Shown here: piece after piece, positions 25,746-40,211 of the stretch
Layout of the letters: the number at the start of each line of letters is the position of its first letter
Position numbering within the stretch: position 1 is the stretch's first letter
Assembly: GCF_000004075.3 (NCBI RefSeq)
Contig: NC_026661.2
Location: 2,046,001 to 2,110,000 of the forward strand
Reading direction: 5' to 3'
Source of the DNA: Cucumis sativus
Lineage: Eukaryota; Streptophyta; Magnoliopsida; Cucurbitales; Cucurbitaceae
Length of the DNA: 64,000 nt
Notes under the pieces: generated by a model
Told to the model about the DNA's origin: nothing
Databases searched by the model: none
The model's input: the letters and a program-made list of their open reading frames with translations, nothing else
Position numbers and translations under genes: made by a program

Positions 25746-26948
25746 CTAGTTATGGCTTCCACTGTCCTTCTCAGCAACTCCGATCAATCCTTCTCTTCTC
25801 ATCTTCTCCTCTTGCGATTTTCTACAAAATACCACCCATGAATTCACCTCCAAGCTCACGCAAATCCCTACCAGCGTCGAAAGCCCTAAGCAATACGCTA
25901 ATTTCGCGTACGATCCACTCGCCCCCATCGCCTCAAATCCTTGGAACACATTCACCGCTCCCATCACCACACATGCGTATCCCACGAAATGATGGTATGA
26001 TTTCCAATACTTTCTGAATTTGTTCGTCGTTTTCGGCCTGAATAGCAGCGCCAATGTCTGTATTCCCCCCAGGGCAAAAACCCCAATCCCTAGTTTTCTA
26101 TGTAGCGAATACTCCACTCCTGGTGAAAGCTCTCCCAATCGGATTCCAATCACGAATCCGATTGTTCCTAGAGCGAATCCAGCTAGTTGGACTCCTGCGT
26201 GCGCGTAGAACCACGCCGGGCCTAGGGTTTGTACGTGTCGGAGGTATCGCGCTGTTACTGCGCCGATCGGGAGTAGTAGTCCCCATGATATGGCGTTCAG
26301 GATGCCGTGGATTACTTTGAGTGTTTCGATGTCGTTGGTTTGGCTTGCGGCGGTGCCTGAGGCCACGTCGAGAGTTGCAATTGAAGAGAGGTCGTCGGAT
26401 GTGGTTGGATGGATGGTTGGGGAATAGCCTTGGACGTATAATCCGCGGTTCCATATGAGATGGATTTTCGTTTTGTTTGGGATGAGTTTGAGAGTAGCGT
26501 AGATTTGGATGGCGGCGCCGTTGTGTACGGTGGCCATTTTCCCACCGTACAAAGCTGCGGAGGAGGAAAGTAGACGGATGTCGAGAGGGCGAGAGAGAAG
26601 AGGGGTTCTCTGTAACTTTACAGTCGGGTCAAGAACGTAAGGGAGGACAACGATTTGGCCGGAGTTTGGATCGGAGAAGGCGATGAGAACACGAGCTCCG
26701 GTCATCCCCGGTGACGTGGGATTGATTCCCCAGCCGACCCAACCGGAGGGAGAAATGAAATTGCCGAAGAAGACAAGGTCCAAAGTGGCATTGTGAAGGT
26801 GAAAAGTCCAAGCAATGGAGGCTTGTTGGGTTGGGAGATTCATACATTGCTGGAAGGTTTTGATGGCGGTGACGGTGGTGCAATGGGCGGCGAGTGCGAC
26901 GGAGATGGAGGAAAAGAGGAGGAGAAGGAGGAGATGAGGACGGAGCAT
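25746..26948 (-). CDS. Cytochrome b561 and DOMON domain protein (intronless)
   Basis: Single exon. The start at 26948 (MLRPHLLLLLLFSS) gives 400 aa with a clean signal peptide; an upstream in-frame ATG at 27131 would add a 61-residue low-complexity lead and is less likely. The DOMON domain spans about 25-165 (FISPSGWVGWGINP, GARVLIAFSDPNSG). It is followed by cytochrome b561 helices with the four expected His ligands in context: KVIHGILNAISWG, FYAHAGVQ, SLHRKLGIG and YHHFVGY. The short cytosolic tail is charged. Family role: plasma-membrane redox protein, extracellular DOMON haem plus transmembrane b561 haems, ascorbate-linked electron transfer (AIR12/'auxin-responsive' family). A second family member with introns lies at 36111-37548. 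No damage is seen. Confidence 0.93.
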   Translation of the reverse strand: MLRPHLLLLLLFSSISVALAAHCTTVTAIKTFQQCMNLPTQQASIAWTFHLHNATLDLVFFGNFISPSGWVGWGINPTSPGMTGARVLIAFSDPNSGQIVVLPYVLDPTVKLQRTPLLSRPLDIRLLSSSAALYGGKMATVHNGAAIQIYATLKLIPNKTKIHLIWNRGLYVQGYSPTIHPTTSDDLSSIATLDVASGTAASQTNDIETLKVIHGILNAISWGLLLPIGAVTARYLRHVQTLGPAWFYAHAGVQLAGFALGTIGFVIGIRLGELSPGVEYSLHRKLGIGVFALGGIQTLALLFRPKTTNKFRKYWKSYHHFVGYACVVMGAVNVFQGFEAMGASGSYAKLAYCLGLSTLVGICVSLEVNSWVVFCRKSQEEKMRREGLIGVAEKDSGSHN

Positions 26949-27131
26949 GGTGGCCGGAGGTGAAGGAATGAGAGAATGGTAGGTGAAGTGAAGGGGGTAA
27001 TGAAGTAAAGTGGTAGAAGAAGAAGTGGAGATTATGAGTATGATAATGTTGGTAAATGTAATGATGTATTTGGAATTTGAGCAATTTAGAAGCATTGAAG
27101 GATGAAAGTGATGGAACATCATTATGTCCAC

Positions 27132-28577
27132 TTAGCTAATACTTTAGGGAAATTTGCTTTGAAGACAAGTAACCCTTCATTACTATGGTTTAGTAGGTAA
27201 TTAACACTCTATTTTCCACTTTCATAGTTGGGTTAATCTTATATATGATGTCTTCGATCTAATTTCCTTTAAATGTAAAAGGTTAAGCTATGTTTTCAAT
27301 AGCCAAATTGAGCCTAACGAATTGCCATTATGTTTTCCATCTTTAAAATGTTTAATACTGAATAGCATCATTATGAATAACTTGTATTTATCTATAGCAA
27401 CAACAATATGCAAAAGCAGAGAAATGCTAATTTCACTTAAGGAATGAAATGCAAAAGTGACAAATACCCCATGTTTGAAAAACGACGTCCAAAACGGTTC
27501 ACAGACTGAACATCTTTCTCTTCTTTACCGGATCAGTTTTCTTCTTCAGAGATAACAAGCAAAAACTTGTTGATTGATATGTGAGAATTTTTTTCAGCTA
27601 CCATCAAAATTCGTATGAATGAAAGGTTGATTTTTCAAATTTCATTTACCTTTCACAATACATACAAAGTTCATTACATTAACGAATTGTTTCATTATGT
27701 ATAGCATGAACAAAATCACTCACAAACCTCTCTCACACATATATATACTGCCTAGTATATGGAGTTTATTTTAAAACAAAAACAACTCTAATTTATTTTA
27801 CATATATCTTTATTTTTATTTTGTAATCTAAAAGTCTTTTAACTTAAGAAAAAATAAATTAATCAAGACAAGCATTTAACTCAACTTATATATAAGCATG
27901 TTATTGACCATAAAATTTGTGGTTAGAATATGATACTATCAAATGAGAGAGAAGGTGGAGAATGTGACGAGGGGAGCAAATGTGGAAGAGGTTGGGGTTA
28001 TGAAAGTTATGAGTTGGTATATGGAATTTTAAGGAATTTAGAAGAATTGTGGTGGTGAAAATGATGGATCATTAGTATTCCCTCTAAACTAAAGGATATT
28101 TGCTTTGAGGATAAGTTACACCTAATTGGTATATGGACTTTCATTTTTTTTCAAATCTTGGATTAAACCTAAGTTTCCAATTTAAAATAATGATGTCTTT
28201 GATCTTCTTTAGTTTAAATGTAAGGTTAAAGCTACATTTTAAGCACTCAATCTCAAATTTTAAGTTCAAATTTGTCTCTCCCAAAAAGAAGAATATCAAA
28301 TTGGTGTCTAATTTGTTGTTAAGGCGATTGATATTATCAAAAGCTATTGTTTTGACTATTTATCGTAACATAAAATTAACTTAATGTTTATCATAAGTTT
28401 ATCATTTTTAAACTATTAAAAGTTATAAGTCTCAAATAAAAGAAATAGTTAAGTTGGTATGAGATGGAGATAGTTAAGAATGTAACAAATGGATTAAAAA
28501 TATTAACAAATATAAGGATGAAACTAAATCTATAGGAATCCCTAAATCCTCAAAGTTAATGTTAATGTCAATGGCGT
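27132..28577. other. Intergenic DNA, promoter side of two genes
   Basis: No coding exon recognised. The divergent genes on either side (DOMON-b561 on minus, NAT9-like on plus) must take their promoters from here. Weak similarity between 27935-28110 and the leader of the minus-strand gene (both hold a GATGGAACATCATTA/GATGGATCATTAGTA phrase followed by CTTTGAGGATAAGT or CTTTGAAGACAAGT) suggests an old local duplication. Confidence 0.4.
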
Positions 28578-28634
28578 GTTTTCGTAGATGAACCCCAAGT
28601 TAATTGAGCCCACTCTAATGGAGCGACAGATGTT

Positions 28635-28668
28635 GGTGGGCTTCTCTTGGAAATGGCAGTTGGGCTTC
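28635..28668 (+). promoter_or_regulatory. Paired site II-like TGGGCTT motifs before the NAT9-like gene
   Basis: Two TGGGCTT motifs lie about 110-145 bases upstream of the start codon at 28778. Such site II-like (TGGGCY) elements are frequent in plant housekeeping promoters and are bound by TCP factors. Confidence 0.35.
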
Positions 28669-28750
28669 CTCTCCGCCGTCTTTGCTATTGCTTTCTTTCC
28701 TCCTCAAATGAATAGTGTCGTCATGAATTCATTCCAGGAAAGTCTTCTGA

Positions 28751-31081
<2,331 letters not shown>

Positions 31082-32379
31082 CGCTCAATTGAACTTTCCT
31101 GCCGGTTCTAGATCTTGATTTTCTAACATTAAATGTGGGAAACTCCTGTGGATTATCTGATATTATGTTCAAACATCTGATACTTGAGCAAGAAGCAAAT
31201 CGATATAATACACAAGAAACCTTCTATAAAAAAAGATCAAAGTTATGACTTATTTACAAGACATTCTTTCCCTGATCACCTCATCTAATCGTCACACTTT
31301 CATCATGTTATGTATTTGTTTGTTTGCCTTTGTATCTTTTGTGTTTCTGTAGGTTTTCAAGATGCTTGGTTTGACCTTCTGATGTGGACTTTCGGAGATC
31401 AGTCTAGAAGGTCCAAATCTCATACCCCCCACCAATTTTGGCATCTTCATAAAGACTTAAATGGCACGGCAGGTATGAAGTCTCTGTTTTAACATTTTCT
31501 TTCAAATGATCTGTCTTTAGTTTCAGAGTAACAATTAGAATATACCTGAAGTTATTGAAATTTCACGGTTTCGTCTACATGAAACTGTTGACACGGGGCA
31601 GGGTAATTGATGTCGCTTTAATATTCAAAATATTTGCCGTTATTTTGACAAAAATTTACCCTGTCAATTCAACATATTTTTATTTTCCTTTGGTGTGAAC
31701 TCAATTGGTTCAAGACCAATTCTTTGGAATAATCAACATCCAATCTCATTACTTTAAAAGGCTTGATTTTTTTACATTTTGTATCAACCCCATTTGATTA
31801 ATTGAACATCAGATCAGGATTACCAATATACCATAAGCACCCCCTTTGTTTGGTGATGAGCAGATCTAAAAAGTAGACTTGTTTATAAGAACTCTTGATT
31901 ATTTTATGCAAATTATGAGTCAACAGGGAAGTAGTCCAAAAGATTAGGCAGTTGGATTATGAATCCAAACCATGTTAAAGGGGGGATATAACATGACTTC
32001 TTGGTGGTAGCTGCTCTAAAAAACCTAAAAAAAGGGGGATGTTTTTGGTGGGTATGAATATAATTTTGAGTTCAAAATGATGGATGAAGGATTTATTTAT
32101 TTATCCTATATATTTTTTTTTGAAAGGGATGGTATAAGGATTTAGTTCCCTAATTTTCCAAGAACATTTTTTTTTTTGTTTGGACATGAAAGTTTTCGGC
32201 ATGCAGAAAAGGCATAGGTCCAAAAAGGCTGTGGAGGCTGATTTGGGCAATTTCCTATCATTTTCCACCACTGTGACCAATCTCTCTTAGGCTTAGGTCA
32301 ATTAACTTTGATGATGATGGAAGTACGAACGTATGTATAGAGATGGTTGTAAATATAACAATTAAGTTTGAGGTCTTTC

Positions 32380-32485
32380 TAAATTTTTGTATGGTACAAC
32401 AAACAAGGTATAAGAACTCGAACCTTGGATCTCAATAGAAGTATTACACAGAAATTACCACCAAAAATTACCACCAAGTTATGTT
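32380..32485 (-). mobile_element. Probable tRNA-derived SINE (minus orientation)
   Basis: On the minus strand, CATAACTTGGTGG (A-box-like) is followed by CCAAGGTTCGAGTTCTTATACC (good B-box, GGTTCGAGTTC) and a tail TTGTTGTACCATACAAAAATTT. An ATTACCACCAA phrase is duplicated within the head. Borders are approximate. Confidence 0.45.
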
Positions 32486-35400
32486 CCCTTTGATATAATA
32501 ATGATACGATGTATGACCTGATAAATAATAGGAAATATCTAAGTTTTAATGATGGGAAAGATGAAGAATAGTAAAATATCCTTTGGGTTGATTAAATGAA
32601 TAATAGAAGCAAAGAGACCAAGACAACAAAAGAATAAAGTAAATGGAGTGGTGGGTCTGCTCCAAATGTAAAACAATTATTTGAGCACTTTAAAAGATTG
32701 TTTAATTGCAATATCAATTTTAAAATTGGGTTAGATAGGATGGGAGGCTCAATAAAGAGGGAGCAGTTGGGTGTATAATATTTGTAAAGTATCATTATCA
32801 AACCTTATTATAATAAGATTTCAACCTTATAATTTATAATTTAAATTAATAAAAGCTTCCAAACAATATAGCCTTCAATCAACTATATACAATAATCCTA
32901 ATATGTGATTTTGACTTTGATTTGAGTTGCATCATTATTTTTCATGGAAGAATTTTTCCTTTTTTTTATTGCACATCATTTCCTCATTTTTGTTTGTGTT
33001 CTTTTTCATCTTTTCAAGTTTAGGTTATATATATATATAGTTGATAAATTTATATTTGGGTTACAATTGAGTTTTTTTTTTTTTTTACTAATTAGAAATG
33101 TAAACTATAAATTTGAAGTTCATAAATATTTGGAGACTTAATAGGAGATTTATGACAAAACAAATATTGATTTCAAAAATAGAAATTAAATCAAAATTGT
33201 ACATAAGTTATTAGATTTTAAAGAAAGAAAATATATTTTTTCTTTTCTAATCATAACCATTAGAAAGTTGTAGGTGATTGAACTTTCAATCCCTAAAAAG
33301 AAAAGTAATGCAAATAAATGGAGTTCTATTTTGTTAAAAGATGGATAATTTTCGTTCAATTTATTAATATCTTTCATTTTCAACTACATGACCTTAACGT
33401 TTCACAACCCATACCTTAACGTTTCACAACCTATTTTTATGTGATGTAAGAAAATTTAATATTTATTATTGATAAAGCTTTATTAAATTAAATTAATATG
33501 CAAAGAGGATTAATGCTTAAAATAACACACGTGTGGGAAAAAAAAAAACATGGCGTTTTCAATTGCGGAATTTCATGAAATCTAAGCTATAAAATGTTTT
33601 CTTTCTTTCAAAAAGCACTTTTCAATATTCAATTCAAGTTCATTTTTTATTAAAAGAAAAAAAAAGGAGAAAATATCTTTTTATTTATATGTATAATTCT
33701 ACATGTTATTTAGTGTTTAGATTTCAAAATTTCACATGTTTATTTTGAATTTGAGTTTAATCTCTATTAAATTTTAAATATTAGATTTATTAGAACAAAA
33801 GTGATTATATATATGTATATATAGTGTTGGGATAAGCAACAATATATAAGGGAAATTGTTAGGAATAATACAAAAAAGAATGGAACTTATTATAAAATAT
33901 AACAAAATTTTAAAATGAACTATAGAGAATTAGATGAATTTTGTTATTTTTTAAAATATCTATATAATATATTAGAAGACTCATGTAAAGTTGAAGTCTG
34001 TTGAATCTATACATTTAGCAGCAATTAGAAATATTAATATGAGAAAAGAAATAAAATAGTTAAAAAGGGTATTCTAAATATGCATTGAAATTAAAGAAAA
34101 GGAAATAAAAAAATAAAAAAAAAAGTGAGGAAAATAAGAAAAAGGAAAAGAGAGAGTGTGAACACTGAATGAAACGACGTCGTTAGGATGAGAGCAAATG
34201 CGTTGTAGAAAGTTGAACGAAGCCATCAACACAACACGTCTCATACCTGCCTTTTAGTCAAAGTTGTACAAAATCCCCATTCTTTCTTTTATTAAAATTA
34301 ATTTCCTCAATTTCATATATATATATATATATATATTCATTTTCCTATATTTGTAATTAGTCAGAAAAATAAATGTTTAATTTTATTTCCCAAATAATTT
34401 TCATTGTTCTTTTAAACTTCGATTCCACTCTTTTTCTGTTATATTATTTGCCAAGTCAACAAGTACTATTCTTCCCTTTGCTTCCTTCACACAGCCTCAC
34501 CTAATACTAATTTTAAATCCTTTTTCCTTTTTCTATTTTGTAAGAAAAGCAAAATCATAAATATTGGAATTCCGTTCCATTGATTTTCAAATACTTATAA
34601 ACACTTACAAAATCAATTCAATTTTATTTTTGTCATTGGTTCCACAACCATCTTTCTATAATAATAGAAAGGAGAAATGTCCTTGGATAAAATGAAAGAC
34701 ACTATGTTTGGAAATATTAATATGAGGAAGAGAATGAAGTCAAACCCAACACTTACTTAACGTACGTCAGAAAGTCAATCCAAACATGGAAAAATGATAA
34801 ACTAAGTTCATCGATTGATAACCTCTCCTAAATATATGAAATTTAGATTCCATTTAAGATTATAAAACTTGAAATTGGAATGTTGAATCAATTTGTTATT
34901 TTATTTACTCAACATATGGTGTTCATCCTAATTTTTAGAAATTATAAGCTCACGGACAAAATGAAAACACTATTCAAAGTCAACATTCAAATCTTAATTT
35001 GATTTTTCAACATTTTGTTTGTACTACAACTATTTTTTTCTAATAAAGAAAACAAAATAAACCAAGAACGAACTAGATACAATGAAAGTCCATCGAATAA
35101 AATGGAGGACATTAGATTTAGAAACCAATCACTACAAAACAAATCTTCAAGTTTCTCGTTAGGGATAAAAGAAGTCAAGCCTCTACCGGCACAACAACAT
35201 GAACAAAACCTTATTGGACGAGGAGAAGAACATCCTAAGCAACATTCCACCTCTAATATAAATCCGCACAATCAACGAATAGTAAATCATCGAAATTGTT
35301 TCTAAAGCATCTCAAAGTCTTCGAGAATCGCCGAACCTTCAAATTAGTCTGTTTAATCATTGTATTAATCATGAATGAATTATTAATATAGTTTTTCATC

Positions 35401-35985
35401 TATGAAACTAGTTATAGATTTGAAATTCCCATAATACCATTAGTCCAAAAGGGAATCACATAATGGCCACAAAAATGAAGATTTGAAACCCAAAAGTTAA
35501 CTAGAAAAGAAAAACAAAACAAAACAATCATAGATCTAATTCAAAGCCTAGAGTTAATTAAATGAAGTAATGTGGGTAGGTAAAGGGATGGGAAAGATTA
35601 TTTTGAAAGAGAACACAAGACTGAAGGTGGGTGATTTCTTTAAGATTTTTTTAACAATGGTGGAAGTTGGAATAAGTCAACATTTTCAAAGTATTTTTGC
35701 CTTCTCTTTCTCTTTTAGGTGGCTCCTATTCTATAGAAATAGAAAAAAAAGAAGAAGAAAAAATCCCAAACCCAAGCAAGTTTTTTCTAGAAGAATGGTT
35801 GAGAGAGTAGAAAAATTAGGTTAACAAATGTGAGTTGTTGAATATGGACAGAGACACATGAAGCAACCAAGAAGAAACAAAGACTTTCCCAAACCCCAAA
35901 ACAAAAACAATACAAATTCACATAGTTGAAAAGAAACATCCCTTCATGAACACAAATTTATCAAACTTTCCCTTCAATTATACCC

Positions 35986-35993
35986 TATAAATA
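35986..35993 (+). promoter_or_regulatory. TATA box of the second DOMON-b561 gene
   Basis: TATAAATA lies 118 bases upstream of the ATG at 36111. It is followed by a CT-rich leader that reads CCACC ATGG at the start, a good plant initiation context. Confidence 0.6.
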
Positions 35994-36110
35994 CTCACTT
36001 TTTTCTTCCTTCTTTCTCCCCCAACCAATAATCCCCTATTCCCTCCATCTCAGAAACAACATATCAACAACAAAACTGAAAACAATTACCTCAAATCCAT
36101 TCAGTCCACC

Positions 36111-37548
36111 ATGGAAATAAAGCTCCAAAGCTTTTTCTCTGTTTTGATCCTCTTCTCTTTATGCCTCTCAGCCTCAGCTCAAACTTGCAGAAGCTACAAT
36201 GGATTTACCAACAATGAAGTATTTGCAGCTTGTGTAGATCATCCAGTGCTCAACTCTTTCCTTCATTGGACCTTAATTCAATCAAATAACACCTTGAGAA
36301 TTGCTTTCAGACGCCCTAATACCGGTCCTAATCAATGGATCGCTTGGGCTATTAACCGACAACGTCTCAACATGTTTGGCTCTCAAGCTCTTGTAGCTTA
36401 CAGAAATTCCTCTGGAATCGCTCATGCTTACACTTCCGATGTAAATTCCCCTACTCCAACCCTGCAAGAAAGCAGCATAAGCTTTCAAGTTCCTCAACTC
36501 AGAGCCACTTATGTCAATCAAGAAATGACCATTTTTGCTACCATTATTCTTGGAGATAATGAGACCACAATTAATCAAGTATGGCAAGAAGGCCCTTTGG
36601 CTGGAGGTTCTCCGGCTTCTCATGCCATTACAGATGCCAACAGAGCTTCAAGAACTACCCTCGATTTGCTTACTGGATCAAGCACAGCAGCTGCGGATGA
36701 CGTTCTAAAGAAGAGAAACGTAAGTGTTTGATTAGGATTTTTTTTTTCTTTTTCTGATCTGGGTCAGTTTGATTGTTCTTATTTGTGAAACCCTTTTGAG
36801 GATTTCGTGAAATTTCATCGTCTGATTGAAGGGTTTTGATTTTTCAGACTCATGGAGTTTTGAACGCTGTTAGTTGGGGAACTATGATGCCTATGGGAGC
36901 AATTTTCGCTAGATATTTGAAAGTTTTCAAAGGAGCAGATCCAGCTTGGTTTTACCTTCACGTTGGTTGTCAAGCCTCCGCCTACGCCGTCGGTGTCGCC
37001 GGTTGGGCCACCGGTATAAAACTCGGCAGCGATTCCCTCGGTATTGAATACAACACTCATCGCAACATCGGAATCACCCTCTTCGTCTTCGGAACTCTTC
37101 AGGTAATGATAAAAAAAAGCACACACACACAAAAACCCTACAACTAAAACATCAAAAATCAAAAAGTTCAAAAAATTGTTGAAATCTTCATTAATTGTGA
37201 TTTGGGGTTTTTCCATTTTAGGTTTTCGCTCTGCTTCTGAGGCCAAACAAGGATCATAAATACAGAATTTATTGGAATATCTACCATCACTCTATCGGAT
37301 ACAGTGTGATTGTTCTTAGCATCATCAACGTCTTTAAAGGATTAGATATCTTGAACCCAGATGGAAAATGGAAACGAGCTTACACCGGAATCCTCATCTT
37401 CTTGGGCGCCGTCGCCGTCGTTCTTGAAGTCATTACATGGATCATTTGCATAAAGAGAAAGCGATCCAACTCTGATAAGTTCCCACATAACGTCAATGGC
37501 GTAAATGGGATCAATGGAAATGCTACAAGAGAAGAAAACAGAGTTTGA
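36111..37548 (+). CDS. Cytochrome b561 and DOMON domain protein (three exons)
   Basis: Exons 36111-36719, 36848-37102 and 37222-37548, all phase 0, give 396 aa. Signal peptide at 1-23 (ending LSASAQT), DOMON domain at about 45-165 ([27 protein letters not shown]), then b561 helices with His in [27 protein letters not shown] and YHHSIGY. The tail repeats Asn-Gly (NGVNGINGN) and ends in charged residues. Function as for the family: plasma-membrane trans-membrane electron transfer, ascorbate-linked. Compared with the intronless paralogue at 25746-26948 the fold is the same but the sequences are well diverged, so this is not a recent local duplicate. In Arabidopsis a gene of this type neighbours a MO25 gene, as here. 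Confidence 0.94.
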
Positions 37549-40211
37549 GTATAATCTTCCCTGATTTTGGAGGGCTTTTTTTGTTTGTTTGTTTGATTTA
37601 CATTTTGAGTGTTCTTTATTTCTTCTTTTGTGTTTTTCTTATTTGGGATTAGCAGTAGTGATGATCATATTATTTTTGTTATTATATTTATACATAATTC
37701 TTTTCTTTCTTCAAACTCATTTATTTTAGTGTTCTTCATGATTCCAATTTTATGAAGTTTAGTTATTAGTTTGGAAGTTACAAAATGGAAGAAGAAATGG
37801 GGAATGCAAGTAATCTAAAAATGTAAGAATTTGATGGACAAAATGGAAAAAATGGATCTATTTCCAAATTTAGAAGCTCTAGTTTTACCTATAAAAGAGA
37901 TTATGTTTGTAATGTAAAGGAATACAATGGAATGGAATTTAGTATTCTTTTAGCTACATGTTCATTCATTCATGAATGTATCTCATAGTATAGGTTTGAA
38001 TTTCATTTTGTAACAATGAATTACAAAATGAAAGAAAAGATAATAAATGAGAAAGGTTAGTTTTTTTAAAAACATGCTAGTTCGTCTAACGTCTAATTTA
38101 AAATTGCAATCTATATAGAGAAAGTTTTATTCAAATTGAAGAGTGCAACTTGAGTGAAAAAGACGATGGATTTTTGGTTACGGGTAAGAAAATAATAGTT
38201 TGACAAACAATTAATCTCCGTAGAAAAATCAAATCAAACCAACTCGCGTAAAATATTATCACATGTACTTCTCTTATAGGGGATGTTTGACAACTTAGGT
38301 AATTTAAGAGATTTAAATTGGTTCACTAATTTTTAAAAAGTTTATTTTACTTCGTTAATTATGTCAACTTCTAAATTATTCATTTATAATAATTATCAAC
38401 TCAACTCAACCATGTGCTTTTATACAATCATAATAAGGTGATTTGAACTATCGATCTTGTTATGCTCGATTTGAATGAAAAAACACGTTTCAAGGTTAGA
38501 CTGTAGAGTGTGTATAAATTACATATTATATTAAATTAGTGTAAATTTATATTTGTGAAATTAGTAAGCTTTGAAAGTCAATAATATATTTATTGTTGGG
38601 TTGAAATGGACAAACTTAGTTTACTATATGCAATAAAAAGTGAGGATATGCATTACAACTCATGAAAGCTAAAGTTAAGTTGGAACATGGAAGTGCTTCC
38701 ATCCACAAACTTGTTAAATTAAAGAGAAAGACTTATTAATTTGTAGATTGGGGTTTGTTTGTATTCCAAAATGCTATTACCAACACAATTTGCTTTTTAT
38801 AAAATTAATCAAAATAATAATAATAAGATTATTTTCGAACTTTAATGTCTAATTGAATATTCCTTTGTGGCATTTTCTATTCTCTTGTCACTTGACAACA
38901 CTTTCCCATTTGGTAACATTATATCAAAAGATTCCAACAACTCTTCATTAACTTTTTTTTTTTTTTAAATGGCAAATGGAAATAATTGAAAGGCTTTTTT
39001 TAGAAAAAAAATGATAAAAGTAAGAATGAAACAAAATTGTATATATAGATTCAACACATACATATATTGAGAAATCATTGAATCATATTTGAGAATTCTC
39101 TAGCACTTTTAATTTGGGCCTCTCTCCACTAGGCCCACTTTGTTAGATGTTTGTAGTCAATTGGGCCTCAACCCAAATTTATTTTTCCCCCTTTCTACGC
39201 ATATGCCTATCTAATCACCATAGTTTGAACTTTTCGAAAAGTTTGGTCGAATTTATCTTCTTTGTCCTCTTATATACATATATGAGAGAGAGTGTGTGAT
39301 AAGTGATAATCGTTGAAGGACACGAAATAGTTGGATTGTGGTGCTTTAAAAAGTGAATGTGGAGGAGGAGGTGATCTCTACTGTCAGTGATGTTTTGAAC
39401 CTTCTCATATGCTAGGATGAAGACATGTTATTATGTTTAAAGTGAACATTAAGAAAATCAATATAGCATATGAATTTAGGCTATAAATAGATTAATAAAG
39501 GTCGTCACTGGTATGTAAACAAACATTTCTTATTTACAAGTCAAGCTAAGCAAGTGTTTTACCTCAACGATCCTAAAGATGGTAATGATTGAAAATGGTG
39601 CAAGTAGTCCAAGATGATGGTGGGTGGAATGTGCCAAAAGTAGAAGATATGAGAATGACCAAGTTGAGTTGTTATAAGTTGCAAATGACATTCCTAGCTT
39701 GTACAGTTGATGAATTAATTGAAGACAGTAATTTATGTTGAGTTGAGGTTTTGAATAAGTTAGTTTAAATTTCTTGAGAAAAAGTTTAAATTCTCAAACC
39801 ACCTTATTCATCATCAAGTGTAGTGTTATCATACAATACAATCTTACAAATGACCTAAACTAAACTTGTGTTAAATGGTTAAGAGGAAAGAAGAACTACA
39901 AGGGAAGTTAGAGAAACAAATGTACGCAATCTATAAATACAATACAAATTATCAATAAAATGAATAACTATATAAAGAATGTGTGTTAAATGTATACTTT
40001 ACATTATACTTTGGTGATTGATATATGTACTTGAAAAAAATGGTACATATGCATTCTATCAAATTTCTAACAGTATAAATGTCTGGTATAAAACATTCCG
40101 CATGATAGACATTTCTCATGCTTCATGTAAATAAACAGAAAACCGGTGGCCTGATATTTATCTTTGCTCGCTTGCAGCTGCAATAACAAAAACATGCATC
40201 TGAAGCCGAAA
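37549..40211. other. Intergenic DNA between converging DOMON-b561 and MO25 genes
   Basis: No coding exon seen. Three TGGGCC/GGCCCA motifs are packed at 39115-39167 between short inverted arms (AATTTGGG at 39111 and CCCAAATT at 39172). Both neighbouring genes end here, so these promoter-like motifs have no obvious client. Confidence 0.4.

Larger units (their letters stand above)
31082..36110. other. Gene-poor AT-rich intergenic region
   Basis: About 5 kb with no recognised gene. It holds a likely SINE (about 32380-32485), a 22-base tandem duplication at about 33392-33432 (CCTTAACGTTTCACAACC), the 12-bp palindrome AACGACGTCGTT at 34173-34184, and an (AT)11 microsatellite at 34315-34336. Overlapping open frames on both strands at 34987-35305 look like chance; no family is recognised. 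Confidence 0.45.

Noticed and set aside
26949-27131. Longer N-terminus for the intronless DOMON-b561 protein from the ATG at 27131
   Set aside because: It would bury the clear signal peptide behind 61 low-complexity residues unlike the family.
34987-35305. Overlapping open frames on both strands (94 and 96 codons)
   Set aside because: No family resemblance, no splice context, and the two frames shadow each other.
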